Assembly (NCBI RefSeq): GCF_003605125.1
Contig: NZ_QPQT01000001.1
Location: 186,001-250,000 of the forward strand
Source of the DNA: Shewanella algidipiscicola
GTDB taxonomy: Bacteria; Pseudomonadota; Gammaproteobacteria; Enterobacterales; Shewanellaceae
Length of the DNA stretch: 64,000 nt
Direction of reading: 5' to 3'
Within the stretch, counting starts at the first letter, position 1. Every line of letters starts with the position of its first letter. Below, one piece after another: positions 16,325-24,925 of the stretch. The position numbers and the translations under genes were made by a program. The notes under the pieces were generated by a model. It was not told where the DNA came from. It did not search any database and was given only the letters and a program-made list of their open reading frames with translations.

Positions 16325-16478
16325 CGTGATCCACTGGTAAGTTGGCAAAGACCGACACAGCGCGCTCGATTGGTGTCGATATTTAACAAAATATCACTCA
16401 CTTTTGATCTTCGTCATAGTCAAGTTGAGTCAGCGGTTTAGACTGGCTACCTAACACGATTAAACTAGGCAATGATTT

Positions 16479-16835
16479 GTGAGCAGATCCTATATCAGAC
16501 ATGAACTGTCAGAGCTTGAAGCTAATCTCAGGGAAGAGTTAGGCCAACTGCTAGCGCTACACCAGCTATCGATTGATAGTGAGACACTCTCGTTATCGGC
16601 ATTGATCGATGCCTTAACCGCAGCAAGACTCTGTGATGAGCCATTATTTATACAACTCACCCAGCTCGATGCGGCAATTTGCCAGCTCGATATTGGTCTC
16701 TATGGCTTATGCGCCGACTGTGAGGCAGACATAGAAGCGCAGCGCTTAACCCTCAACCCGCTGGAGCAACGTTGTCAACAATGTGCGGCAGAACACGCCC
16801 ATGAGCATCGTCACGAGCTCAGGCTAACCCACTGA
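16479..16835 (+). CDS. DksA/TraR-type C4 zinc-finger protein
   Basis: A 118-residue protein with a GTG start at 16479. The C-terminal half holds CADC-x17-CQQC (about residues 83-107), the zinc finger of the DksA/TraR family. The N-terminal half is predicted to be helical and charged, as in the DksA coiled coil, but is short. Such proteins bind in the RNA polymerase secondary channel; whether this one does cannot be told. It does not carry an obvious DxxDxA tip motif, so it may be a non-canonical member. It ends in a His-rich tail (HAHEHRHE). Confidence 0.8.
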   Translation: MSRSYIRHELSELEANLREELGQLLALHQLSIDSETLSLSALIDALTAARLCDEPLFIQLTQLDAAICQLDIGLYGLCADCEADIEAQRLTLNPLEQRCQQCAAEHAHEHRHELRLTH

Positions 16836-16885
16836 TAAAAACAGCGTTAACCAAATGTTAGCGCTACTGTTTTTAGCCTACTATT

Positions 16886-17827
16886 TTAACTCGCACTAAG
16901 CGTCACATTGGCAAAATAGAGGGCGCATTTTCCTTCATGAGATGAGTAGTAACTGACCAATAACTCATCACCTTGCTGCACAATGCCAGCATAACTGGTA
17001 TCACCCCCCGATGGGAACCTCAAACACTCAACCACAGTGCCTGTATCTAATTTTATTTCCACCAAGGATGTTCTCACTATCTTGTCATATAGACGCACAA
17101 TGGCGTACAACCGCTGCCGGTAGATAAAACTTACCGGTCCGCCGATACGTTTGTCTAATACCCGCCACTGCCAGTGAGTATAGGGCGCTGTTGACTGCCC
17201 TAACAACGCCCGTTCATCGGTTTGCCACAGTGGATCGCGGCGTAATAAGCAGTAGGCAACGCCTTGTTCATCAATGCTTAATCCCGCCTCATTGACATAT
17301 CCAGCCCGATTTAAGTGACTGACTATCGGTTGCCAGTCGAGCAATGCATCCTCGGCAAGCTGTGCTTGGTAAAGCCGTACATATCCATCATGTTCATCGG
17401 CATAATAGGCAACACCAAGTAAGCGATGTTGATGGGCAGTCACCCGCCATAACCATTCATCTTGAGCGCCCACAGCCACGGGCTTAGACCAAGTGCAGCC
17501 ATCATGAGAATACCAATAATAAGATTGAATGCGCGGCGAGCGGCCTTTGGCGAAGGTCGCGCCGCTAAACAGATACAGTTGCCCCTCAAACACCACCAAC
17601 TTGGCATCACGTAGATCGGCATCGCTATGGGTCAATGTTGCCACTAAGTGCCAAGTGACACCGGCATCAGATGATGCCAACACCCGAATCATGCCATCGG
17701 GCGAGACATGTGCACTGCCCTCTCTAAAAGCACAATAAAGTCGTTGTTTAAACAAGGTGAGGTCGCTAAAGGCATTATGTGCTCCCTTGTCCCAGATCTT
17801 ATTCACCCAATTTAATCTCATCGCCAT
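16886..17827 (-). CDS. Sialidase-like beta-propeller protein of unknown function
   Basis: A 313-residue protein when started at the ATG at 17827, which follows AAGGGT; the frame extends to 17917 with a less convincing N-terminus. It resembles the exo-alpha-sialidase (BNR) fold. The motif CAFREGSAHVSPDG near residue 32 is followed by IRVLASSDAGVTW, a BNR/Asp-box-like SxDxGxxW turn, and a second similar turn YSHDGCTWSKP lies near residue 100. I see no signal peptide from the preferred start, which is unusual for a secreted glycosidase. The full set of sialidase catalytic residues cannot be confirmed by eye. It is convergent with the DksA-like gene and has no functional neighbour. Confidence 0.6.
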   Translation of the reverse strand: MAMRLNWVNKIWDKGAHNAFSDLTLFKQRLYCAFREGSAHVSPDGMIRVLASSDAGVTWHLVATLTHSDADLRDAKLVVFEGQLYLFSGATFAKGRSPRIQSYYWYSHDGCTWSKPVAVGAQDEWLWRVTAHQHRLLGVAYYADEHDGYVRLYQAQLAEDALLDWQPIVSHLNRAGYVNEAGLSIDEQGVAYCLLRRDPLWQTDERALLGQSTAPYTHWQWRVLDKRIGGPVSFIYRQRLYAIVRLYDKIVRTSLVEIKLDTGTVVECLRFPSGGDTSYAGIVQQGDELLVSYYSSHEGKCALYFANVTLSAS

Positions 17828-18289
17828 GACATACCCTTCATTACCTTTATCACGTCCACCATTAAGCGTGAACTGCGCGATAAGTGCAACCATCACAGAC
17901 TCAACGGCAACTGACAAATAGATACCAAGAGAGTAAACGTCACGCCATCACCACGACGGCTCAACTTTGCCCCTCCTTAAGCTGCCTAACCCTCATGCAT
18001 AAATCGGCATGACTAAATCAAGCCACATGAGTCAATTTTTATCGATAAACCATAGCGTAGTAAATATAGGTGGGAAGAAATAGCGCAATAGAAAATGTGC
18101 GAAGAAACGGCTTAGCAAGGTTCTGGCGACACTCTACTCACAAGCTAAAGGTGAAGAGGAGGATCAGCAGCGTTACTAAAGTAATGCTAATCACTCAGTT
18201 TAAGGCTAGGTAAACCAGCACAGTCGAGCAATGAATGACATAATGACCAGCATCAGGGTTAATGAGCAAATGCCACAGGCCAAGTACAA
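17828..18289. other. Non-coding interval between the sialidase-like gene and the rluB terminator
   Basis: No convincing gene on either strand in this stretch. It should hold the promoter of the minus-strand sialidase-like gene at its left end. No strong repeat or RNA structure was recognised. Confidence 0.4.
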
Positions 18290-18312
18290 AAAAAGCCGCT
18301 GAAGCGGCTTTT
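18290..18312. terminator. Bidirectional hairpin downstream of rluB
   Basis: AAAAGCCGCT (18291-18300) pairs with AGCGGCTTTT (18303-18312) around a TGAA loop, with A/T runs on both sides. It lies 140 bases past the rluB stop. A second, imperfect inverted repeat (CACGCTAGCTGTG at 18322 with CACAGCTATGCGTG at 18353, one extra base) lies between it and rluB. Confidence 0.75.
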
Positions 18313-18450
18313 TGTGAGCGTCACGCTAGCTGTGTATACAAGTAAAATAACACCACAGCTATGCGTGTTTTTAGACGGTAAGTGGAGTAGTAAAAACGTT
18401 TTTCAGTCAATAGCGTAAGGCTCTTATGCCTCAGTGCTCAGCAGCTCACT

Positions 18451-19317
18451 TTAAGTGCGTTGACGAGGCGTCTTACCCGCAGTGGTCTTGTGCTTGCGCA
18501 CCGCACGACGGATCTTGGCGCTTTTCACTTTAGAGCGGGCAACACTGTGTTTATCGGTACCCATTAAGGTACGGGTCTCTTCTTCGAGTCCGGCTAATTT
18601 ACGTAGGTAATTAACCTGCTCAATCGGCAATTCTACCCAACCACCACGTGGCAATGTCTTTGGCAGCTCAATCATACCGTAACGAATACGGATCAAACGG
18701 CTAACCTGCACCTCTTGAGATTCCCACAAGCGGCGCACTTCACGGTTACGGCCTTCAGCCAGTGACACATGCCACCACTTATTCATGCCCTCGCCGCCCG
18801 CAGGCTTTACTTTATCAAAGTGAGCAGGGCCGTCTTCCAGAGTCACCCCATTACGAAGGCGCTGAATAACAGCATCAGACACTTCACCAAAAGTACGCAC
18901 GGCATATTCACGCTCAACTTCATGTGACGGATGCATGAGGCGATTAGCCAATTCACCGTCAGAAGTAAACAGCAACAACCCAGAGGTGTTGATATCTAAA
19001 CGACCCACTGCAACCCAGCGTGAATCACGCGTACGAGGCAAACGGTCAAATACCGTTGGACGTCCTTCAGGATCTTTACGACTGCAAATCTCACCTTCAG
19101 GCTTATGATAAGCAATCACACGACAAACTAAATCTTCTTCAGATTTAACCGATACGCTGCGGCCATCGATACGCACTTTGGCATCAGCTTCGATACGATC
19201 GCCAAGCTTGGCAATTTCACCGTCAATACTAACTCGACCTGCAGCAATCCATGCCTCCATCTCACGACGGGAGCCATGGCCTGCACGGGCCAAGACTTTC
19301 TGCAATTTTTCACTCAT
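18451..19317 (-). CDS. rluB: 23S rRNA pseudouridine(2605) synthase RluB
   Basis: Isomerises U2605 of 23S rRNA. The 288-residue product has an N-terminal S4 RNA-binding domain ([21 protein letters not shown], about residues 4-24) and a pseudouridine synthase domain with the catalytic Asp in [17 protein letters not shown] (about residues 101-117). A basic tail rich in Lys and Arg follows. It overlaps the 3' end of scpB by 8 bases, so it is the last gene of the rnm-yciO / scpA-scpB-rluB run and likely coupled to scpB. Confidence 0.94.
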   Translation of the reverse strand: MSEKLQKVLARAGHGSRREMEAWIAAGRVSIDGEIAKLGDRIEADAKVRIDGRSVSVKSEEDLVCRVIAYHKPEGEICSRKDPEGRPTVFDRLPRTRDSRWVAVGRLDINTSGLLLFTSDGELANRLMHPSHEVEREYAVRTFGEVSDAVIQRLRNGVTLEDGPAHFDKVKPAGGEGMNKWWHVSLAEGRNREVRRLWESQEVQVSRLIRIRYGMIELPKTLPRGGWVELPIEQVNYLRKLAGLEEETRTLMGTDKHSVARSKVKSAKIRRAVRKHKTTAGKTPRQRT

Positions 19318-19948
19318 TAGTAGACTCTTCTGTAGTTTTGGGCGCGGACTCTGGCGCGTCTATGTCCGTCTCAGGACGGGTCACACCAGAAAACAGCGCC
19401 GCTAATGACTCAGCATCAGATAAAGCAGGAAGATCTGCTATCGTATCTAAGCCAAAATAGGCTAAAAATTCATTTGTAGTCGCATACAGAGCGGGCCGTC
19501 CCGGCACCTCTTTATGGCCTACAATCTTTATCCAATGTCTATCGGACAAACTCTTAATTATATGGCTACCGACTGCTACACCGCGGACAAACTCAATATC
19601 GCCACGTGTCACAGGTTGACGGTAGGCTATCACCGCCAAGGTTTCTAGCGTCGCTCTTGAATAGCGCGGCGCTTTCTCTTGCCATAAACGTTGTAAATAA
19701 GGACTTAAGGTTTCAATGCTCTGAAATCGATAGCCCCCTGCCACTTTAACTAATTCAACGCCGCGGCCTTGATAGTCTTGCTGCAAAGCATCAATCGCCG
19801 CCTTAATTTTAACCCGTGAAACGTTAAAATTGGCCAGCACGCTCTCGCTTAAATGTTTTATCGATACCGTTTTCGCCATCACAAATAAGCTCGCCTCGAT
19901 TAGCTGCTTAAGCTGTTCTGGATTGATTTGCAGTTTATTTTTCGACAA
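19310..19948 (-). CDS. scpB: Segregation and condensation protein B
   Basis: ScpB binds ScpA and SMC/MukB-type partners in chromosome condensation. The body matches the family: two winged-helix domains, with LEASLF-like LIEASLF near the start and [26 protein letters not shown] (about positions 105-130) as the best conserved block. There is no ATG at a suitable site. I place the start at TTG 19948, one base after the scpA stop, giving 212 residues; a TTG at 20002 would add 18 residues that overlap scpA. It is sandwiched between scpA and rluB with overlaps, which points to one operon. Confidence 0.9.
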   Translation of the reverse strand: MSKNKLQINPEQLKQLIEASLFVMAKTVSIKHLSESVLANFNVSRVKIKAAIDALQQDYQGRGVELVKVAGGYRFQSIETLSPYLQRLWQEKAPRYSRATLETLAVIAYRQPVTRGDIEFVRGVAVGSHIIKSLSDRHWIKIVGHKEVPGRPALYATTNEFLAYFGLDTIADLPALSDAESLAALFSGVTRPETDIDAPESAPKTTEESTNE

Positions 19949-19949
19949 C

Positions 19950-20738
19950 TCAATACGCCCTAACGTGGATGGTCGACAACGGCTCGGCCTGAATGACGTC
20001 AACCAGTAACTCTTTGACCAGCTCCATCAGCGCCAGAAAACTCACCACCACACCACTGCGCCCTTCGGCAACATCAAACAGGTGTTCAAACGGGACGTAA
20101 GACTTACCTTCTAGCATAGCCAAGATCTGGATCATGCGTTCACGTGTCGACAAGGTTTCCCGACGAACATGATGGTGCTCAGTCGCTTCAACCCGTTTTA
20201 GCACAGCGGCAAACGCGCTGGCCAACTCGACTAACGACACCGAAGGCGGCACCAATACTGGCTTAATATCGGCAGCAGGTAAGGCTCTGGCTTGAAAAAT
20301 ATCACGCTCTAAACGGGGTAATTCATCTAGGCGCAACTGCGCCTCTTTGATCACTTCATAAGCTTTTAATTGCCTAATCAATTGCGCGCGAGGATCGTCC
20401 TCTTCTTCATCAGCCATATCAGGTTTAGGCAGCAAAAGCCGAGACTTAATCTCGGCCAAGGTCGCCGCCATCACCAGATAATCGGCGGCTAATTCAACCC
20501 TAGCCCCTTGCAGCAGTTCAATATATTCAAGATATTGATCCGTCACTGGTGAAATGGCCAAATCTACCACATCGAGTTTCTGCTTGCGGATCAGATACAG
20601 CAGCAGGTCGAGCGGACCTTCAAATGACTCAAGAAATACTTCGAGCGCTTCGGGAGGAATAAAAAGATCGGCGGGTAAGTGTTTCACCACTTCACCGCGT
20701 ACCACGGCTAAAGGTAGACTTTGCTGTGTACCCTGCAT
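19950..20738 (-). CDS. scpA: Segregation and condensation protein A
   Basis: Kleisin-type subunit that bridges SMC heads. The start at ATG 20738 follows GGGAGAG and gives 262 residues; the TTG at 20768 is less likely. The family block FEGPLDLLLYLIRKQKLD lies near residue 39 and LAEIKSRLLLPKP near residue 97. The C-terminal winged helix (TFLALMELVKE-like, here VSFLALMELVKELLV) is near residue 230. It is followed directly by scpB. Confidence 0.95.
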   Translation of the reverse strand: MQGTQQSLPLAVVRGEVVKHLPADLFIPPEALEVFLESFEGPLDLLLYLIRKQKLDVVDLAISPVTDQYLEYIELLQGARVELAADYLVMAATLAEIKSRLLLPKPDMADEEEDDPRAQLIRQLKAYEVIKEAQLRLDELPRLERDIFQARALPAADIKPVLVPPSVSLVELASAFAAVLKRVEATEHHHVRRETLSTRERMIQILAMLEGKSYVPFEHLFDVAEGRSGVVVSFLALMELVKELLVDVIQAEPLSTIHVRAY

Positions 20739-20860
20739 CCGCTCTCCCAATACTCCCTTATTTTTCAAAGGGTAAAACGATAGTCACCAGCACCATCTTA
20801 ACGGTATGGCTTTTATCAAACGCGCGATTATACCTGCTTAATCCCCCAATAGACAGGAAA

Positions 20861-21481
20861 TTAACCAAACTGACTCACATCACCCGCCCCAACGCGCAGT
20901 ATCTCAATCTCCCCTTCAGACAAGTCGATCACTGTGGTGGGTTTCTGTCCTAAATATCCGCCATGAATAATCACATCCACTTGGTGCTCTAAAATATCGC
21001 GGATATGCTCGGGATCAGATTCGGTAAACTCTTCTCCTGGCATGATCAAACTGGTCGACATCAGCGGTGCATCCAACGCTTCAAGTAAGGCCAGCGCGAT
21101 AATATTGTCGGGTACCCGAATACCTATGGTCTTCTTTTTCGGGTTTTGTAGACGCTTAGGCACCTCTTTGGTCGCCTTAAAAATAAAGGTAAACGGCCCA
21201 GGTGTGTTGTTTTTAAGCACACGATAAGCTTGGTTATCGACGCGGGCGTAGGTTGCCAGCTCAGACTGGTCACGCACCATCAAGGAGAAATCGTGATCGT
21301 TATCAATCTGACGAATGCGCGCAATACGCGTCATCGCCTCCTTTTCACCCAATAAACACCCTAAGGCGTAACCAGAATCGGTGGGGTAAACTACCACTCC
21401 ACCTTGCTTAATCAGTTGCGCCGCTTGGTTAATCAACCGCGTTTGTGGGTTTTCCTCATGAACATAAAAAAATTGACTCAT
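20861..21481 (-). CDS. yciO: YciO-type Sua5/YrdC/YciO family protein
   Basis: RNA- and nucleotide-binding protein of the threonylcarbamoyl-AMP synthase superfamily. With the ATG at 21481, after GGAAAG, it is 206 residues, exactly the length of E. coli YciO, which it matches closely: GGVVVYPTDSGYALGC near residue 29, NNTPGPFTFIFKAT near 92, STSLIMPGEEFTESDP near 142 and HGGYLGQKPTTVIDL near 170. YciO is a paralogue of the tRNA-t6A enzyme TsaC, with a debated activity of its own. Its ATG overlaps the stop of rnm (ATGA), which shows coupling. Confidence 0.93.
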   Translation of the reverse strand: MSQFFYVHEENPQTRLINQAAQLIKQGGVVVYPTDSGYALGCLLGEKEAMTRIARIRQIDNDHDFSLMVRDQSELATYARVDNQAYRVLKNNTPGPFTFIFKATKEVPKRLQNPKKKTIGIRVPDNIIALALLEALDAPLMSTSLIMPGEEFTESDPEHIRDILEHQVDVIIHGGYLGQKPTTVIDLSEGEIEILRVGAGDVSQFG

Positions 21482-22338
21482 CGGCTTTCCATCCATTTAT
21501 CCATTTGCCAAACCCAGTCTACCCCCTGGGGTTGGAACATATTTTTACCCAACTCAATCCAGCTACCCGGAAAGTGGAAATCACTACCAAGGGACGCGAA
21601 TAGCTGATTAAGTTTACTAAGGGCAATTAAATTATTGCGATCATCTAAAGTTTGCTGACCCAGCACCACTTCCATGGCATCGCCGCCAGCCGCTTTAAAG
21701 TCGCGCACTAGACGCTTTAGCCATTTAGCCGACAACTTATAGCCACTTGGATGCGCTAATACCGCAACGCCACCAGCCTGATGAATAATCTCAATGGCGC
21801 TGGCCATGTCGGACCAATTATTAGGTACATAACCTGTTTTACCTCGGGCAAGGTATTTCTTAAATACCGACGCCTGATTGACCGCATAGCCATGTTCTGC
21901 CAGCCATCTCGCATAATGGCCACGACTTAATGCCGCGCCACCCGCGAACACTTTTGCACCTTCGTAAGCCCCTTCGATACCGGCTTTTTCTAACCTAAGA
22001 CCTATCTCTTTAGCGCGGGTTTCGCGCAGGGAGCGCTGCTGACAGAGAAACCCATCAAGCGTGGCGTTTGTTCTATCGATGTTTAAGGCAACGATATGAA
22101 TATCAAAGTTATTCCAACGAGTCGATATCTCGGTGCCATCCACCAATTTTAGCGGCTTAGGCTGCGCATTGTTAAAATGGTGCGCCTCATCGAGGCCCGC
22201 CGTCGTATCGTGATCAGTAATGGCCAACACCTGCACCCCTTTTTCAAGGGCACGAGCGACTAATTCGGATGGCGTTAATTGGCCATCAGATGCGGTGGTG
22301 TGGCTGTGTAGATCGATTAAAAGCGTTTCATCTGTCAT
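21478..22338 (-). CDS. rnm: PHP-domain 5'-3' exoribonuclease / 3',5'-nucleotide phosphatase (RNase AM)
   Basis: A 286-residue PHP-family metalloenzyme (E. coli YciV/Rnm/TrpH). Metal ligands are visible in DLHSHTTASDGQLTP (residues about 9-23), ITDHDT (about 40-45), the Glu in VDGTEIS near 66, LAHPSGY near 195 and GSDFHFPG near 250. The enzyme hydrolyses 3',5'-bisphosphonucleotides and trims 5' ends of small RNAs and 5S/23S rRNA precursors in E. coli. As in E. coli it is divergent from the trp operon and precedes yciO. Confidence 0.93.
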   Translation of the reverse strand: MTDETLLIDLHSHTTASDGQLTPSELVARALEKGVQVLAITDHDTTAGLDEAHHFNNAQPKPLKLVDGTEISTRWNNFDIHIVALNIDRTNATLDGFLCQQRSLRETRAKEIGLRLEKAGIEGAYEGAKVFAGGAALSRGHYARWLAEHGYAVNQASVFKKYLARGKTGYVPNNWSDMASAIEIIHQAGGVAVLAHPSGYKLSAKWLKRLVRDFKAAGGDAMEVVLGQQTLDDRNNLIALSKLNQLFASLGSDFHFPGSWIELGKNMFQPQGVDWVWQMDKWMESR

Positions 22339-22467
22339 CCGTATATTCTACTCGAGTTTGCCATTAGAAACATCTAATTGGCTTAACTTATTTACACAAA
22401 CATTGATGCTCAAATAGCGCAGTGCCTTGGCATTAATCACTATTTTTAGAAATAGAAAAATATTCCA

Positions 22468-22497
22468 TTGACATCACTACCATGCTGATGCTTTTAT
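22468..22497 (+). promoter_or_regulatory. Probable trp operon promoter
   Basis: TTGACA (22468-22473) and TTTTAT (22492-22497) are 18 bases apart, placing transcription start about 45 bases before the leader peptide. No TrpR operator of the E. coli GTACTAGTT-AACTAGTAC type is visible near it. Confidence 0.5.
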
Positions 22498-22548
22498 ATA
22501 GCCAACGACATAATTTAACTTTTACATGACTTTTAGAGACACAATCTT

Positions 22549-22599
22549 ATGACACAGCAATTTAATCACATCATTTGGTGGTGGCACTTCCCAACATAG
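22549..22599 (+). CDS. trpL: trp operon leader peptide
   Basis: A 16-residue frame reading MTQQFNHIIWWWHFPT with three consecutive Trp codons at 22576-22584 and a TAG stop at 22597-22599. It lies between the promoter and an attenuator hairpin in front of trpE. Ribosome stalling at the Trp codons when charged tRNA-Trp is scarce would free the antiterminator. The ribosome-binding site is weak (AGAGA, 10 bases upstream). It is too short for most gene finders. Confidence 0.93.
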   Translation: MTQQFNHIIWWWHFPT

Positions 22600-22677
22600 C
22601 GGGTGGTGTGAATTTCTGTGCTCATGTAAAAGAGACTAGATTTAAACAAAAAGCCCGCATTAAATGCGGGCTTTTTG
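22585..22677 (+). promoter_or_regulatory. trp attenuator with pause, antiterminator and terminator stems
   Basis: Segment 1 CACTTCCC (22585-22592) can pair with segment 2 GGGTGGTG (22601-22608) with one mismatch. Segment 2 bases 22599-22604 (GCGGGT) can instead pair with GCCCGC of segment 3 (22653-22658) as antiterminator. Segments 3 and 4, GCCCGCAT (22653-22660) and ATGCGGGC (22664-22671), extended by A/T pairs, form the terminator, followed by a T-run. The leader stop codon touches segment 2, as the mechanism requires. Confidence 0.87.
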
Positions 22678-22760
22678 CATTTAAGGGTTTAATTTCATTA
22701 ATGTATTTTATTAATTTATACCAATCAAATTAACGGTTTGATTGACGCAGGAGCAGACAC

Positions 22761-24314
22761 ATGGCGCTACCCTCTTTGGCAAGAGTCAACACAGTAAAGG
22801 AGCGGATCACTTACCAAGACGATCCACTCAACTTGTATCAACAACTTACCCAAAATGCGCCGCACACCATGTTGCTCGAATCCGCAGAAGTAGACAGTAA
22901 AGACCATCTTAAGAGCATCGTGATGACGCACGCCGCGATGATGATACGCTGTGAAGGATTTCGCCTAACCTTTACTGCACTCAATGCTAATGGTCAGTCA
23001 TTGCTAGCGCCCATTAAAGCTTTTTTTAACCTCGACAATGCCAAACTGAAGGGTAATTGCTTAACCCTGACGCTCAATCAGGCGCCAGCCCAGCTCGATG
23101 AAGACGCCAGACTCAAAGCCACCTCACCTTTAGATGGTCTTAGGACTTTAGTGCAACATATCGATTGCGGTGATGATGTCGAGTTTGAGTCGTTATTTCT
23201 AGGCGGCGTATTGGCCTATGATCTTATCGATACCGTCGAGCCCCTGCCCTCGGTGCCTGAGAGTGAAAATAGCTGTCCTGATTACCTGTTTTATTTAGCT
23301 GAAACCCTCATTTTGATCGATCACCAGCAGCAAACTGCCAACTTGATAACCCATGATTTTAGCCAACAAGCGAGTGTTCAGGCAGTGCTGGCAGCCCGTA
23401 CTGAGACCCTAAAAAGAGCCTGTCACACACTCAAGCCTATCGATGTCTTAATCCCAATTGATGCGCCCACCCAAGTCAATATTGATGATGAGGCTTTTAT
23501 AAACATAGTCAACGACTTAAAAGAACATATTATCGCTGGCGATATTTTTCAAGTAGTGCCTTCACGCAGCTTTAGCTTGCCTTGCCCGAACACATTAGGG
23601 GCATACCGCGCACTGCGCCTCACCAACCCTAGCCCTTATATGTTTTATTTTCGCGGCGATGATTTTACCTTGTTTGGCGCCTCACCCGAAAGCGCCCTTA
23701 AATATGAGGCGGCAACCAATCAAGTGGAAATTTATCCCATTGCCGGCACACGCAAACGTGGCAAAAAAGCCAATGGTGACATCGATTTTGATCTAGACAG
23801 CCGTATCGAACTGGAATTAAGACTGGACAAAAAAGAGCTGTCTGAACATTTGATGTTAGTGGATCTTGCCCGTAACGATATCGCACGTATTAGCCAAAGC
23901 GGCAGTCGCCAAGTGCCTGAGCTACTTAAAGTGGATCGCTACTCCCATGTGATGCATTTAGTCAGCCGCGTAACCGGCCAACTGCGCAGCGACCTCGATG
24001 CCCTACACGCTTACCAAGCCTGCATGAACATGGGCACCTTAACGGGCGCCCCAAAAGTCAGTGCAGCCCAATTGATCCGCGGCGCCGAACAAGCGAGGCG
24101 CGGCAGCTATGGCGGCGCCGTTGGCTACATCAATGGCCTAGGCGATATGGATACCTGCATAGTGATCCGCGCAGCCTTTGTGAAACAGGGAACGGCGCAT
24201 ATTCAAGCCGGCGCAGGGGTCGTGTTTGATTCCGATCCCCAGGCCGAAGCCGATGAAACCCGCCAAAAAGCACAAGCGGTCATTACAGCCATCAAGATGG
24301 GAGGCGGACAATGA
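22761..24314 (+). CDS. trpE: Anthranilate synthase component I
   Basis: Makes anthranilate from chorismate, the first step of Trp synthesis, using ammonia from TrpG. The 517-residue product is full length. The LLES feedback-inhibition element that binds Trp is in MLLESAEVDSKD near residue 37, and the catalytic chorismate-binding domain carries IFQVVPSRSF near 262, ELRLDKKELSEHLMLVDLARND near 352 and GTLTGAPKVSAAQLI near 425. A small hairpin (AATCAAA/TTTGATT, 22723-22743) lies just before the GCAGGAGC ribosome-binding site. It overlaps trpG by four bases (ATGA). Confidence 0.97.
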   Translation: MALPSLARVNTVKERITYQDDPLNLYQQLTQNAPHTMLLESAEVDSKDHLKSIVMTHAAMMIRCEGFRLTFTALNANGQSLLAPIKAFFNLDNAKLKGNCLTLTLNQAPAQLDEDARLKATSPLDGLRTLVQHIDCGDDVEFESLFLGGVLAYDLIDTVEPLPSVPESENSCPDYLFYLAETLILIDHQQQTANLITHDFSQQASVQAVLAARTETLKRACHTLKPIDVLIPIDAPTQVNIDDEAFINIVNDLKEHIIAGDIFQVVPSRSFSLPCPNTLGAYRALRLTNPSPYMFYFRGDDFTLFGASPESALKYEAATNQVEIYPIAGTRKRGKKANGDIDFDLDSRIELELRLDKKELSEHLMLVDLARNDIARISQSGSRQVPELLKVDRYSHVMHLVSRVTGQLRSDLDALHAYQACMNMGTLTGAPKVSAAQLIRGAEQARRGSYGGAVGYINGLGDMDTCIVIRAAFVKQGTAHIQAGAGVVFDSDPQAEADETRQKAQAVITAIKMGGGQ

Positions 24315-24925
24315 AACTGTATCTGCTGGATAATTTCGATTCATTTACCTACAACCTGGTGGATCAATTTCGCAGCCTAGGTTGTGAAGTGATTATTTAC
24401 CGTAACGATGTGGCGGCAAGCTTTATCGCCGATAAGCTGCTCAGTGAAACCGAGCCCGTGGCGTTAATCTTATCACCAGGCCCTGGAGCCCCCCATGAAG
24501 CAGGCTGCTTAATGGCGCTTATTGGCCTGCTGGCGGGCAAAGTCCCTATGCTGGGGATCTGCTTAGGCCATCAAGCTATGGTTGAACACTTTGGCGGTAA
24601 AGTGGAGCGCGCCACACAGGTGGTACACGGTAAGGCCAGCCCAACCCTGCACAGCGGCCAAGGGATCTTCCACGGATTGCCCTCGCCGCTGCCGGTGGCC
24701 CGCTATCACAGTTTAGTCGCCACCCAAGTACCCGACTGTTTAGCGGTGATAGCCACCACAGACACCATGCCGATGGCTATTAGCCATAAGGAATTCAAAG
24801 CCATTGGCTTTCAATTTCACCCCGAATCGATTTTGACCACCTTAGGCAGCCAGTTGTTAACCCAAACATTGGACTATCTAACAGGTGACAAACTCGGGTT
24901 AAGTACTGATAAAGGAGCACTGTAA
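24311..24925 (+). CDS. trpG: Anthranilate synthase component II (glutamine amidotransferase)
   Basis: Class I glutamine amidotransferase of 204 residues that supplies ammonia to TrpE. The oxyanion strand LSPGPGAPHEAG is near residue 56, the nucleophile Cys in MLGICLGHQAM near residue 84, and the catalytic His-Glu pair in FQFHPESI near residue 173. Unlike E. coli, trpG is a separate gene and not fused to trpD. It overlaps trpE by four bases and its TAA is followed directly by the trpD ATG. Confidence 0.96.
   Translation: MKLYLLDNFDSFTYNLVDQFRSLGCEVIIYRNDVAASFIADKLLSETEPVALILSPGPGAPHEAGCLMALIGLLAGKVPMLGICLGHQAMVEHFGGKVERATQVVHGKASPTLHSGQGIFHGLPSPLPVARYHSLVATQVPDCLAVIATTDTMPMAISHKEFKAIGFQFHPESILTTLGSQLLTQTLDYLTGDKLGLSTDKGAL

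Noticed and set aside
18322..18366. Imperfect inverted repeat as a second terminator downstream of rluB
   Set aside because: It has one extra base and only a short T-run on the plus strand, with no plus-strand gene ending there; not listed as a terminator.
22440..22548. TrpR operator at the trp promoter
   Set aside because: No sequence resembling GTACTAGTT-AACTAGTAC was seen near the -35/-10 pair.
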